From: Sparassis latifolia | Taxonomy: Eukaryota; Basidiomycota; Agaricomycetes; Polyporales; Sparassidaceae | Length of the DNA stretch: 64,000 bases | Reading direction: 5' to 3' | NCBI GenBank assembly: GCA_018466975.1 | Contig: CM031556.1 | Coordinates: forward strand, 2,046,001-2,110,000 | Translations under genes and position numbers: made by a program | The notes under the pieces: model-generated | Seen by the model: the letters and a program-made list of their open reading frames with translations, nothing else | Databases searched by the model: none | Told to the model about the DNA's origin: nothing | Shown here: positions 10,248 to 20,832 of the stretch, one piece after another | Layout: the number at the start of each line of letters is the position of its first letter | Position numbering within the stretch: position 1 is the first letter of the stretch

Positions 10248-12382
10248 ATGGGACGCATAGCAGTTGTTGAAGGCTGGTTCCGTCGCGAGTTCCTCAGCCC
10301 CAGACGGGCTATTTTCAACTTCTTGTTCTACGGCATCCAGTTCACTCTTTTTGGCGTCGGATGGTATCTTCAGGTACGACTCTTCCAACTGGTGCCTGAA
10401 GACCGTAATGACATTGTACCACAGGCAACAGATAATAAATTGGCAGCGCTAAATGGGCTCAAGTTCTCCGTTTGGATCTCTAGGGGAGCTGGTCTTGTTC
10501 TGGCTTTCTGCGGCGGTATGCTGCTGGTTCCCATGTTGCGCAACATTATCCGTGTTGTTCGTCCCAAATTGGCCTGGCTCTTTCCCGCCGACGAGAACAT
10601 ATGGTTCCATAGACAAGTCGCGTATTGCATGGCGTTCTGGAGCATGGTTCATACTTCGGCGCATTATGTGAACTTCTTCAACGTTGAGCGCACGCGTACG
10701 ATCCATATTTTTTGCGAGTGTTATCTCCTTTTCATTGGGTTGTCTTAGAGGTTCGACAGGAGATCGCCCTGGACATTCATTACACTCAAGCAGGCGGCAT
10801 AACGGGTCACTTCATGCTTCTGATCATGCTTCTGATCTATACCACCGCTCATCACAAAGTCCGCCATCAGTGCTTTGAAGCGTTCTGGTACACGCACCAC
10901 CTTGCCTTTTTCTTTTTCATCGGCCTTTACTCGCATGCGACCGGGTGTTTTGTTCGTGACACCACCGACCCCGCCTATACGGATACATTCCCATTCTACA
11001 ATCCGGAGTTCTGTCTTGGATACGAGAGCTGGCGTGTCACTATATGGCCGGGCATCATCTACTTTGCTGAACGGATGTGGCGAGAGATCAGGGCTCGGAG
11101 GACCACTCGTTTGTCGAAGGTCCTCGTGCACCCTAGTGGTATTTATGACACAGTATTATTTCTCATTCGTCGACTGAACTCGCTTGATGTAGGTGCCATG
11201 GAGTTGCGTATCGTGAAGCCTAGCTTCAAGTATGTTGCTGGCCAGTGGCTGTTCATTCAGGTTCCAGATGTGTCTAGTTGGCAGTGGCATCCGGTATGTG
11301 TCGATACTAGACGTTAGGGCTCTGTACGTCCTCACTCACGTCCGGTATTCCTCTAGTTTACTATCACCTCTGCACCTGAAGATCCCTATGTCTCTGTGCA
11401 CATTCGTCAGGTGGGTGATTGGACTAATGCGTTGGGTGAACGTGTAGGAGCAGGCCCTGAGGTTGTGGCGATGATGACACGGACTGCTATGAAAGGCAGT
11501 GAGAAAGACGACAGCGTCTACGGTACCCGTGGCGACTACGTAGAGCTCGACTCCAGTGCTATGTCACGCCCATTGCCGACTGTTAGGATTGACGGTCCGT
11601 ACGGTGCCCCGGCTGAGGATGTCTTCAGCAATGAAGTTGTGGTGCTCATTGGTGCTGGAATTGGTAGGTGGTGAGCATATCTTGTGCTTTCGTTGGACTG
11701 ACCAAACGCTTTCAGGTGTAACGCCTTTTGCTTCAATTCTAAAGCACATTTGGCACCGTCAGAAGAAGGGCACTCTTCAGTCTTTGAGACGTGTTGAATT
11801 TTTCTGGATCTGCCGGGATGCCCCTTCGTTCGGATGGTTCCAAATTCTCTTGCAGGAAGTCGAGGCTGCTCAAGTTGATCGTAGGACTTCCGTACCTTAC
11901 GACAGGAACGTTCGCTGATGCCATTGGTCACAACAGCCAACTTTCTCCGCATCAACATCTATCTGACGCAGAAGATAAACGAGGACATGCTCTGGAATAT
12001 AGCCGTCAACGATGCGGGTGCCGACTACGACCCGCTCACTTTGCTCCGTACGCGCACAATGTTCGGCCGCCCGGACTGGAAAAGTGTCTATGGGCGCATG
12101 CGTCAAGCAATTGAGATCGGACAGTATCTCCCTGGTAGCCAGTCGCAGCTCAAGACGAAAGTTGGAGTGAGTGTTCATACGTTGACGAGCGCTCCTATAT
12201 TACTCATGAAAATACCCAGACTTACTACTGCGGTCCTGGCGTCATCGCAACGGCTATCAAGGAGGCTTGCAAGGCCAACTCCACGCCGAACATCACTTTC
12301 AATTTTGCGAAGGTAACCGTCATTTAACACTTAACTTGATCAAATAATGACCATGGACCATGTACTGTAGGAGCATTTCTAA
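10248..12382 (+). CDS. noxA: NADPH oxidase, NoxA type (gp91phox family)
   Basis: Eight exons encode about 570 aa. The N-terminal half has six membrane helices with haem-ligand histidines in FHRQVAYCMAFWSMVHTSAH and FWYTHHLAFFFFIG, and the fungal NoxA signature YTQAGGITGH. The C-terminal half is a ferredoxin-reductase module: FAD-binding HPFTITSAPED, NADPH-binding GAGIGVTPF, YYCGPGV, and the final EHF of the family. The enzyme passes electrons from NADPH across the membrane to make superoxide; fungal NoxA controls hyphal growth and fruiting with NoxR and Rac. There is no N-terminal EF-hand, so it is not NoxC. Intron 1 (10374-10424, 51 nt) has no stop in frame. The last exon holds only the codons for EHF and the stop. 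Confidence 0.95.
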
Positions 12383-12540
12383 CGTTCAGATTCAGACTAC
12401 GAACGAAGTGGAGGAGGGACGGAGGGCAGGCCCTAGAAAGATCATCTTGTATCGCGTATCTGTAGTGTATTGATTTACACAATATTTACCCGCGCATTCG
12501 CGATAGGTCACGATCACGAGTCACGAGCGTGTTGAGAGCG

Positions 12541-12553
12541 ACGCGTAACGCGT
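12541..12553. promoter_or_regulatory. Paired ACGCGT elements at the recQ start
   Basis: Two perfect ACGCGT boxes (12541-12546, 12548-12553) are separated by a single base and end 6 bp before the RecQ ATG at 12560. They form a near-palindromic MCB-type pair, suggesting cell-cycle control by an MBF-like factor. Confidence 0.5.
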
Positions 12554-12559
12554 CAAGTC

Positions 12560-15458
12560 ATGTCACCGGAGGGCCTCTTGTCTGCGTTACCATTGGGTCT
12601 GCATATAATGGAAGAAGCTCACAGAATATTGAAAAAGACCTTTGGATTCTCATCTTTTCGTCTTCAACAGGAGGCGGTGAGTTTCTTAGTCTCAAAAACA
12701 TCATTCAATCTTACCCCTGTTTGTAGGTCATCCACAGGTTACTCGTTGAGAACGAGAATGCGCTCGTACTGTTTCCCACTGGAGGTTCTTTTCTCTGTTT
12801 TCCTGGTTTTTTTTATTTAACCATGTGGCCGTCGTTGATTAGGAGGCAAAAGTTTGACTTATCAAGTTCCTGCGCTGTGCATGGAGGTACCTGAGACACT
12901 TAATTTTTGTTACATCGCTTCTGACACCAGCACAAGGGTCTGACACTTGTTATCTCACCCCTGATTGCCCTGATGAAGGACCAAGTGGACGCTCTCGTGA
13001 GACGCGGTGTGAAAGCAGCTAACTTGGATAGTACGCTCACAGCAGATAGAGCGGCATGGGTCAAGGGAGAAGTGCTCTCGGGTGCCATGAAGATATTGTA
13101 CGTCGCACCTGAGCGGTAAGTTCATGAATTATCTGCCTCATTGAAGGCCACAATTGAGTGTGCCAGGCTTAATAACGAGTCCTTCATCACCATGATGAAA
13201 CGAGTCAAGATATCGTTGTTGGCGGTCGACGAGTCTCATTGTATTTCACAGGTTAGTGCATTATACTTTGTGGTGTTTACCTCTTCGTGTTGAGTCAGGT
13301 GCCCGCAGTGGGGTGCCAGCTTTCGCCCGGAGTACCTGAAGATTGCTAGGTTTGCCGAGGAGATGGATGTCGAGCGTGTCTTGTGTCTCACAGCGACTGC
13401 AACGAAGGGTGTTTCCGATGATATCTGCAAGAGTTTCTACATTAATCCAGTTGCTGGTGTTTTCCGAACCCCGGTGTATCGTCCAAAGTAAGGCTCAAAC
13501 TCAACACCAACGAGTGATTGTGAAGTGTTTACTATCTTTTCCAGCCTTTCATTCCGAGTCGAGATTGCAAGCACTCTAGACGAGAAGTTGGACCGTCTTA
13601 TACCTGTCCTGAAGTCGCGAACGGGACCTGCGATTGTCTACGTCACTCTGCAGAAGCACGCACAAGAAGCCGCAGATCATCTGCGCCCACATGGGCTTGA
13701 GCCTATGGTCTATCATGCAGGCTTGCCGCCAGAAGAAAGAGAGAGGGTACAATATGAATTTATGGACTCAGAGAAAGGTATCGTCTGTGCTACCATCGCG
13801 TTCGGCATGGGTATTGACAAGGGTAAGCACGTGGACTGTTAGCGAAGCTTCGTTCGTCCTGACCTTTTCTATTCAGCCGACATCCGACAGGTGAGTCCGT
13901 AAAGAGAAGGTTTTGAGATCAACCTTCATCTATAATGTTAGGTCATTCATCTGCACATGCCGAAGACGCTGGAGAACTACAGTCAAGAAGTCGGCAGAGC
14001 AGGCCGGGATGGACTAGAGTCAACGTGTATCATGTTCCTGTCCGCTGCCGACATCCCCGTCCTCGAGGGCTTTGCGCGTGGTGATACGTGCGCGCGCAAA
14101 GACCTAGAAATATGGTTACAAGAAGTTGCATTGCGCCAGCGTGCCGTTGACGGGACTATAGACTTCAATCACTATGAGCAGTCTAGATTGTGAGTTTACA
14201 ATTTCATTCAGGTTTCATTAACACTCGCTGACCTGGACCACTTTCTAGGTATGATATCCGAGTATGAGCCCAGCGTTCTCCTCGCAATAACTCGTTCTTA
14301 CGCATCGCATAGCAAAACGTGCTCAACTTGTGTTATGCGCAACTCGAACTCGATTATAGTTACATCAGGGCGGTGACCCCCTTTTACTCTATCTACGATA
14401 TTACTGCGAGGACTCCGGCGGGTTGGAACAAAGTTTTGGCTGATAACTCTCCCATTGGCAAAGCAATCCGAAACCAATGGACACTGAAAGGCACCGGTCA
14501 CAGTGTACGGATATAGTTCCCTGGCTTGTGTACTTCCAAATTCTGACTCGCGATTTATACCATTGCATCATAGGTTGACATGGTGCTTACCGCCCAGTGT
14601 TCAAAATTCGATCGCGCTGAGCTTGCAAAACATGTCACCGGTTGGGAATTGGATGGTAAGGTCCATTTACCTTAAGTGAAGTTATCACTTAGGCGAGAAT
14701 ATCATAGGTCATATATCCTGCAAACCGTCGGGGGTCAGAGCGGTAAGTCTACCGACTGATTTCTAATGTAGTCCATCTCATATGATGGTCCCCTCAGCGT
14801 TACATGATAAATAATCCCCTTCCAACGTCCACCGACGAAATTAAAAGTCTGGCAGACAAGATGTTTCAACGGATGCTCGACCGCGAAGAAGAAGCAGTGC
14901 AGAAACTCCGTCAGGTCACTCACTTCGCAACGAATGACGACTGTGAGTGGCATGATCGCTTGCATGATATCCACATATGACATTGTTAAAGGCTTGGCCC
15001 ACGCCCTTGCATCATACTTTGGGGATGAGGATGCGGTCGACGGGGGAATGTGTGGAAAGTGCTGCTTCTGTACTTCTGGAGCAGGGCTGGAATTCAATCC
15101 TCTTGCTGAAGCTTCGCCAGACCCGAGACAAATCCAGGCGATCCTTGGAGCCTGTCCCGAACGTGACGACCCTCGCCTACTGGCACGCATGGCCTTTGGC
15201 ATCACGTCTCCTCGATTGACAGCGGGAAGGTGGTCGACCTCTCATCCCCTCTTCGGGAGCATGGTCTCGGTGGACTTCAATGCACTTGTTGCAGCGTTCG
15301 ACGCAGAATGCAAGAAAGCAGGCTACGCGAAGAATGCCGTCAAGACGGCAGTGAAGCGGACATATTCACAAGCATCGTATCCTGCGCGTTCGAACTATGG
15401 GAGCTCTACTCGCGGTCGCGGTGGAAGCAGCAAGCGGGCTCGCGGAGGGAAGTATTAG
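12560..15458 (+). CDS. RecQ-family ATP-dependent DNA helicase
   Basis: An intron-rich gene of roughly 700-730 codons. In order: FGFSSFRLQQEAV (motif 0), FPTGGGKSLTYQVPA (Walker A), ISPLIALMKDQV, VDESHCISQWG (motif II), LTATAT, FAIGFGMGID-type motif V (here TIAFGMGIDKADIRQV) and SQEVGRAGRDG (motif VI). Near the C-terminus comes the RecQ zinc site DDC...MCGKCCFC. The enzyme is a 3'-5' helicase for recombination and replication repair. Motif II reads DESH rather than DEAH or DEVH. About 250 residues lie between motif VI and the zinc cysteines, far more than in E. coli RecQ. The tail is Gly/Arg/Lys-rich (RGRGGSSKRARGG), probably for nucleic acid or nuclear import. No HRDC domain is evident. Confidence 0.9.
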
Positions 15459-15489
15459 ACCAGATGATTGGAGAATATTCCGATTTGTA

Positions 15490-15597
15490 CACGTGTAGAA
15501 AGAAATGCAGGCCAACTTTTATTCGACCCGAGATTGTGGCACCAAGCGCCGGTAGAGTTGAAAGCAGTCGAATGGGCGCTTGGGAAACGCGACGCGT
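15490..15597. promoter_or_regulatory. CACGTG and ACGCGT upstream of TAF5
   Basis: CACGTG at 15490-15495 and ACGCGT at 15592-15597 precede the TAF5 ATG (15695) by 200 and 98 bp. The recQ stop is at 15458, so this is TAF5 promoter or recQ 3' UTR. Confidence 0.35.
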
Positions 15598-15694
15598 CCC
15601 CAGAGACGTGACTTACACTTGATCAACGCAACTTCGCTCTAGTGGCCACTCCGACAGGATTATTCTTTGTACACACCACTTCTAACTCTCTGCC

Positions 15695-18536
15695 ATGTCT
15701 GTTTCGACACCACCAGTTTCTACACCTGAGGCCTCATCTTCAGCGGCAATTCCACCACCAGCTGTGGCGGACCCTTCCAGCAGCTCCTCTACTATCGATC
15801 GCCTTGTTCTGGACTACCTGCGTACCAGAGGCCACAAGGCGGCAGAACAAGCTTTACTCGAATCGCTAAATACTAGCTCCCCTGATGATGGAAACAAGCC
15901 GGAAGCTAGTTCTTCGACAACAATTACTCCCGAAGAGCTTGTGAAGCGACTCGCAGTCTATGCGCAGAAACCAACTCGCCCGGGAGAAAATGCATTCAAG
16001 GATACTGCCAGTGTTTTGCAAGAGCTGGCGGCCATGAATAACCCCATTACTATTCAGAGTCTCATTGCCAGTCTGGGTCCCATAGGTGCCGAGGAAATCT
16101 TGTCGCTCGACCCTACCGACAAGCAGGAAGGGTTCAGAGAACTCGAAGCATGGGTTGACGGATCTCTCGACATGTATCGAGTGAGTATCTTTGTGTCGTG
16201 CTCGTTTTCACTGCTGAACCATCGCACAAGCCCGAGTTCCGACCAATACTGTTCCCCATCTTCTGCCACTTCTACCTTGACCTAATACAATATGGATTCA
16301 AAGAAGCTGGCAAGTCAATTTCCTCATGTTCCCCCTATTGCCCTCAGCTGTGTCTCACATCTGTCGCTAGCTCTCAGTTTCCTCTCTACGTTCTCACCAT
16401 CACTTTCGCCCATCCATGCTGCTACATTGCACCATTTGTCAACATTACTCCTCCCATCTCATGTCCAAAACGATGAGCTTGCACAACGGTTTCGGAATGA
16501 GAAGTATACCATTCGCATGAGCCGTTCCGGATTCGGCTTACTTCTCGGATGGCTAACGGAGGGAGTGGGTGGTGAAGCACCCGGCTTAGGTGAGGGGTTT
16601 ACGGGAGAGAAGGGCAAGAGAGGGAGAGCTGCGGTCATGCGAGTCGTGAACAATCATCTCAAATTTGATGGTAATTATACATACTCTCTTCGGCTTGTGA
16701 ATCGTATATTCAATTCAAAGACAGTTACGTCGTCTACAACAAGCGCTGTTTCACCCACTGCATGGGAGGAGTCCACTGGTCTCTTGTCCTCGATTATTCC
16801 TCGGGCGAATGGGTCAACGCAAACCGACCCTCACACATTCAACTCGTCCAAGGGAGAGCTCAAGCTCGGGCCAGCCCCGGTTTCAGATGAACTCCGGTCG
16901 GAAGCTGAACGCGTGCTCAGGGAGCAGGCGATGGTTGATCGAGACCCTGGTGCCCAATACGACCTCCACTATGCTCGTCCGGTACCCATCGCAGGGGTTG
17001 TTGCGCCTGCAATTTCTGACTTGGCACCACATCCTCCCTCGTTCATGACTGTAGATGTCAAGCGAGAGGTGGAGAAAGTGCGGGATGCAAGAAAAAGGAT
17101 ACGTCTGGAGCCCTCAGCACTATCCAACGTGAACATCAACACTCCGCAGGGTGCAGTGGCGAGATCTCGCGCGTTGCCCAGTATCTGCGCGTATACCTTG
17201 CACGACGTTGGTGAAGGGTAGGTGTCTCAGCCTGTCTACTTATCTTGGAGTCGATGTCATCGAAATCATTATCGTCTCCCAGTGCTCCTTGCTGTACATT
17301 CTCGCAAGACACATCTCTGATGGCTGCTGGGTTTGCCGAGAGTTATATCCGATTATGGAGCTTAAAAAGCGAGAAACTGAAAGGGTACAGGAGTGACTTC
17401 CAATCGAATACCGTACGGGACGGTCAGTGCAGTTTCACACCTTTGATCACTTCACTCCTCAACTACCTTGCACAGCTGCCTCGCTGCGCAAGGCACGCGA
17501 GAAGGGCGGATCCACTACGCGAAAGTTGATAGGACACAGCGGACCCGTTTATTCTGTAGCGTTTGATCCTGTCGGAGGGTCCGCTACACCCCCAAGATAT
17601 CTCCTTTCGTCGTCAGCCGATGCTACAACACGATTATGGTCACTGGATACGATGACTAACGTTGTTGCGTATCGCGGCCATCAAAATCCTGTATGGGACG
17701 TGCAATGGAGCCCAATGGGAATCTACTTTGCAACCGCCAGTCGCGACCGGACAGCACGGCTATGGTCGACGGACAGGACGGCCGCTCTCAGGATATATGC
17801 AGGGCATCTGAGCGACGTTGACGTGCGTGTAATATACGAGTTCTGCCGCAGGGATCTCATTAGCTCGTTTGCAGTGTGTACGATTCCATCCAAATTCACT
17901 ATATCTCGCAACAGGTTCGAGTGATTGGACAGCTCGACTATGGGATGTCCAGAAAGGCTCCTGCGTTCGAGTCTTTGTCGGACACCAAGGAATTGTATCG
18001 ACATTAGCTTTCAGCCCAGACGGTCGGTACCTTGCGAGCGCAGGTTAGTTTATTCAGTACTCCTTATCAGTGGAACATATGTGTGACGATGACATCGTAG
18101 GGGAGGATCTTGCGATCAATGTTTGGGACCTTGGATCGGGTCGACGGATCAAGAAAATGACCGGACACACGGCATCTATATACTCGCTAGCATTTAGCGC
18201 TGAATCGTCGTTGCTCGTCAGTGGCGGCGCAGATTGGACGGTGCGGTGTTGGGACGTGAAGAGTGCCGGAGGGTTACAGGGTAAGACGCGAGAAAACGGA
18301 GTCAACGGATTTGGGGCGTCCGGCATGGAAGTAAATGGAGACCAGAAAGAAGAGGAGAGCATCGAGACGTGGGTATTGTCTGACTCTTTGCATGACTGAC
18401 CTGACTTTGTGTGGCGCTCAGTACCGATCTTCTCGCAACATTCCCTACGAAACGAACACCGATCATCGACGTTCATTTTACGCCCCGCAATCTCTGTCTT
18501 GTTGCAGGTCCGTACCTATCGCCTGAGCAACGATAG
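15695..18536 (+). CDS. TAF5: TFIID subunit 5 (TAF5), WD40 protein
   Basis: After a Ser/Pro/Ala-rich leader, a LisH-like helix ([20 protein letters not shown], about residue 35-55) is followed by the TAF5 NTD2 domain ([19 protein letters not shown], then [15 protein letters not shown] and [13 protein letters not shown]). The C-terminal half holds about six WD40 repeats, for example [41 protein letters not shown] and [12 protein letters not shown], each ending in a W-type strand (RLWDV, NVWDL). TAF5 scaffolds TFIID and often SAGA at RNA polymerase II promoters. The last exon ([20 protein letters not shown] to YLSPEQR) joins across an intron at a phase-2 site near 18370-18421. About ten introns are present; the donor in YGFKEAGN|FLSTF is GTCAAT. 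Confidence 0.92.
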
Positions 18537-19192
18537 ATTGCGAGTTATGGGCTGTGAGTCATGTCATAATTCGTCGTTCTGAGAGCTGATGCACTCGTCC
18601 AGTTAGGCTTTGTCTGATTTCTGAGTTGTTGTCGTGATGTTGGTTCTTTCGCTGAATGTTGCATCCTGCTCGTATCCTGAGTACGATGCTCCAGCTCACT
18701 CCCACTCGTCGCTACTGGAATCCCGCGCCCATCCGTGGCAGTCATGACCTCCAATGCGAGCCCCGTCAAATGACTGATCATCCATCCCTTCCTATTCTCC
18801 TTCTGTCTTTATTTCTTCAGTCGATCGGTTATTGCTGTAGCACAGTTGCGAAGAACTCCGACATAGTCGGATATATGCAGTCTGTATCGCTAGGGTTTCG
18901 GTGGTGCAGTGCAACTCTTTCTGGTGGGGACAGGATGCAACTCGCGCACAATTGGCTGCTGCTGTATCTCTAGCGTCGTTTTCACGCCCTACAACGGCCT
19001 ACAATATTTGCGAGCTGCTTTCAGAGATCTAAGATTCTAACTTAATTCATGCGAGTATGACTGGTCACGTGCGCAACATACAACTTGTTCACGACCTTTG
19101 CGCCCTGTTCAGTACCGCTCACCTCAACAGGCCAACAACTACAACTCGCACCGACGCAATCAAGAACTTCTTGAAGTAACACCATCGCAACT
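18537..19192. other. Intergenic region after TAF5
   Basis: No supported gene. It contains a CACGTG at 19066-19071, 122 bp before the next ATG, and ends in an A/C-rich leader (CAACTACAACTCGCA). Confidence 0.5.
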
Positions 19193-20171
19193 ATGGATTT
19201 GGTATACTTTCACGCGACTCGGTATGATCAAGTGGCTAATATGCACTAAGCAGACGGAAGACCAACCCATGGACATGGACACAGCCATGGACACCTCAGT
19301 TCCACCACGGCAATACCTACCCCAGCAGCACGACGACGAAGCACCCCTAATGCGATTTGACGAGAGCAATACAGCCGGTAAGCCTAGAAGTGCAGTACAC
19401 GCGCCGTCTTCTACATCCTGTCATGCTAGTTCTGACCGAACTGGACCGTTTGTATGAAGAAATGAGAACTTTAGTGGCCTCTGCTGCACACGCCCGCGAA
19501 ACGTTTCGCGAGATACCGGTGAAGGTGCACGTCCGACGGCCAGAAAGAGATGCGTGGGCATACCTGGGCCGGGGTGTTGTTACGCAGGAAGTTTGGGGCC
19601 AATCCTCACGCGTCGGTGCGTACCTTCTCTAGCACAGGGTTGGTAGAGGCTCTCATGCACAGTTTTTGTAGTTGTCAGGTCAGCTACGAGTCGTAAGGTA
19701 ATGACAGCGTTCGGCGAGGTACGTTCTCAGATAGCTTTGTCCTAGCAGCTCACGAAACGTGTACTCCCAGGACGTCTCGTTGCAGGCCGAGAAGCGCGGC
19801 AACTTTGTCGTCATAGGATGCGTCGAAGGTAGTCGTGTAGTCTCATGGTCCCTCAACGTATGTCACTCCTTCACACCCTGCTCCAAGGCCACCATGTGAC
19901 ACACTTTGCGCAGGCACTCAACAACTCCGAGACTGTTCGTCTGCTGGCCAGCATAGACTTGGCGTGCTATTCGTGCAAGCAGGCTGTGGCGGACCCGGCT
20001 ATGCACAAGTCGCATCGCCGCCGTGTCGCACGTATAATCAAAGATGACCGCAGACGCCGTCACAAGCGCCGTAAGGACCAGGATTCCATGTTTGCAGCAT
20101 TCGCGCGTACCGGGCTCAACGCAGGCCCGCCCGACGAGCTCCGTCCCACCCCACCTCCGGTGCAACTGTAA
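19193..20171 (+). CDS. Hypothetical PH/RanBD-like protein with basic tail
   Basis: Spliced reading gives about 235 aa. The first exon encodes only MDL (19193-19201). Residues about 1-45 are acidic and Met/Asp-rich; a short helix follows (TELDRLYEEMRTLVASAAHA). The middle (AWAYLGRGVVTQE, SSRVVVRSATSRKVMTAF, NFVVIGCVEGSRVVSWSL, ETVRLLASID) has the strand pattern and W/GRG/VVRS spacing of a Ran-binding or PH-type domain, though weak. A strongly basic stretch follows (HRRRVARIIKDDRRRRHKRRK), a probable nuclear localisation signal. I do not recognise a named orthologue. Introns after MDL, SNTA, SSRV, FGED and WSLN are short and standard. The domain call is inference and structure prediction would decide. 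Confidence 0.6.
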
Positions 20172-20832
20172 CGACTGCCGCGAGAAGGATGGTGACTTGT
20201 GTCCGTGTCCGTGTCCGTTATTTGCACCAGAGGAATGACAAGCAGAGATGCGTTTTCGTAATGTATTCTATGTATCATCCTTCCCCCCAGCCAGGTATTC
20301 TGTGTTATTGTATCCTCAGGATCTGTTTCTTACCACTCATTCCCCACTATCGCTGCCGTCCTCGCCACTCTCGACGTAATATTCGTCCTCGGTTGGGGAC
20401 GTTACACCCATGTCCACTGTTTCACTCTTTCTCGTCGCTCGTACTATTAGAATCACCACACGCAATACAGTTTCTAGACACATGTTAATCAGTTGCGTAT
20501 GCAGAATGCCCATAAATCAGAACACATCAACAACACCTCAAATATCGACAATGAATAGAGAAAAAGGATCGTGGGTCGGGTTAATATTGAGGGATGGGAA
20601 GGGAGGGGAAGGGAGACAGTTGCGACCAGATGGTGAGAGCAGAGAGTGGTCGAAACGAAACAGTGCGCGTGTACAGTCTTCAACAGTTAAATATGACGTC
20701 CCAGCAATGCAAAGTAATGTCAAAGAATAGATACTATATACCACGAGGGTGCATCCTCAAGAAGGTCCAATAATGACTGGCTGTAGTAGCTTATGAACGA
20801 AGTGCAAAGGTAACAGCGGGTGCCTGTTCACG
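20172..20832. other. Intergenic region between convergent genes
   Basis: No supported gene. It holds a TGTCCG triplicate (20200-20217) and a G-rich run GGGATGGGAAGGGAGGGG (20591 onward, extending to 20613) with four or more G3 tracts, which could form a G-quadruplex on the + strand. Both flanking genes end here. Confidence 0.5.
20200..20217 (+). repeat. (TGTCCG)3 microsatellite
   Basis: Three perfect hexamers lie 29 nt after the stop codon of the preceding gene, probably in its 3' UTR. Confidence 0.85.
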
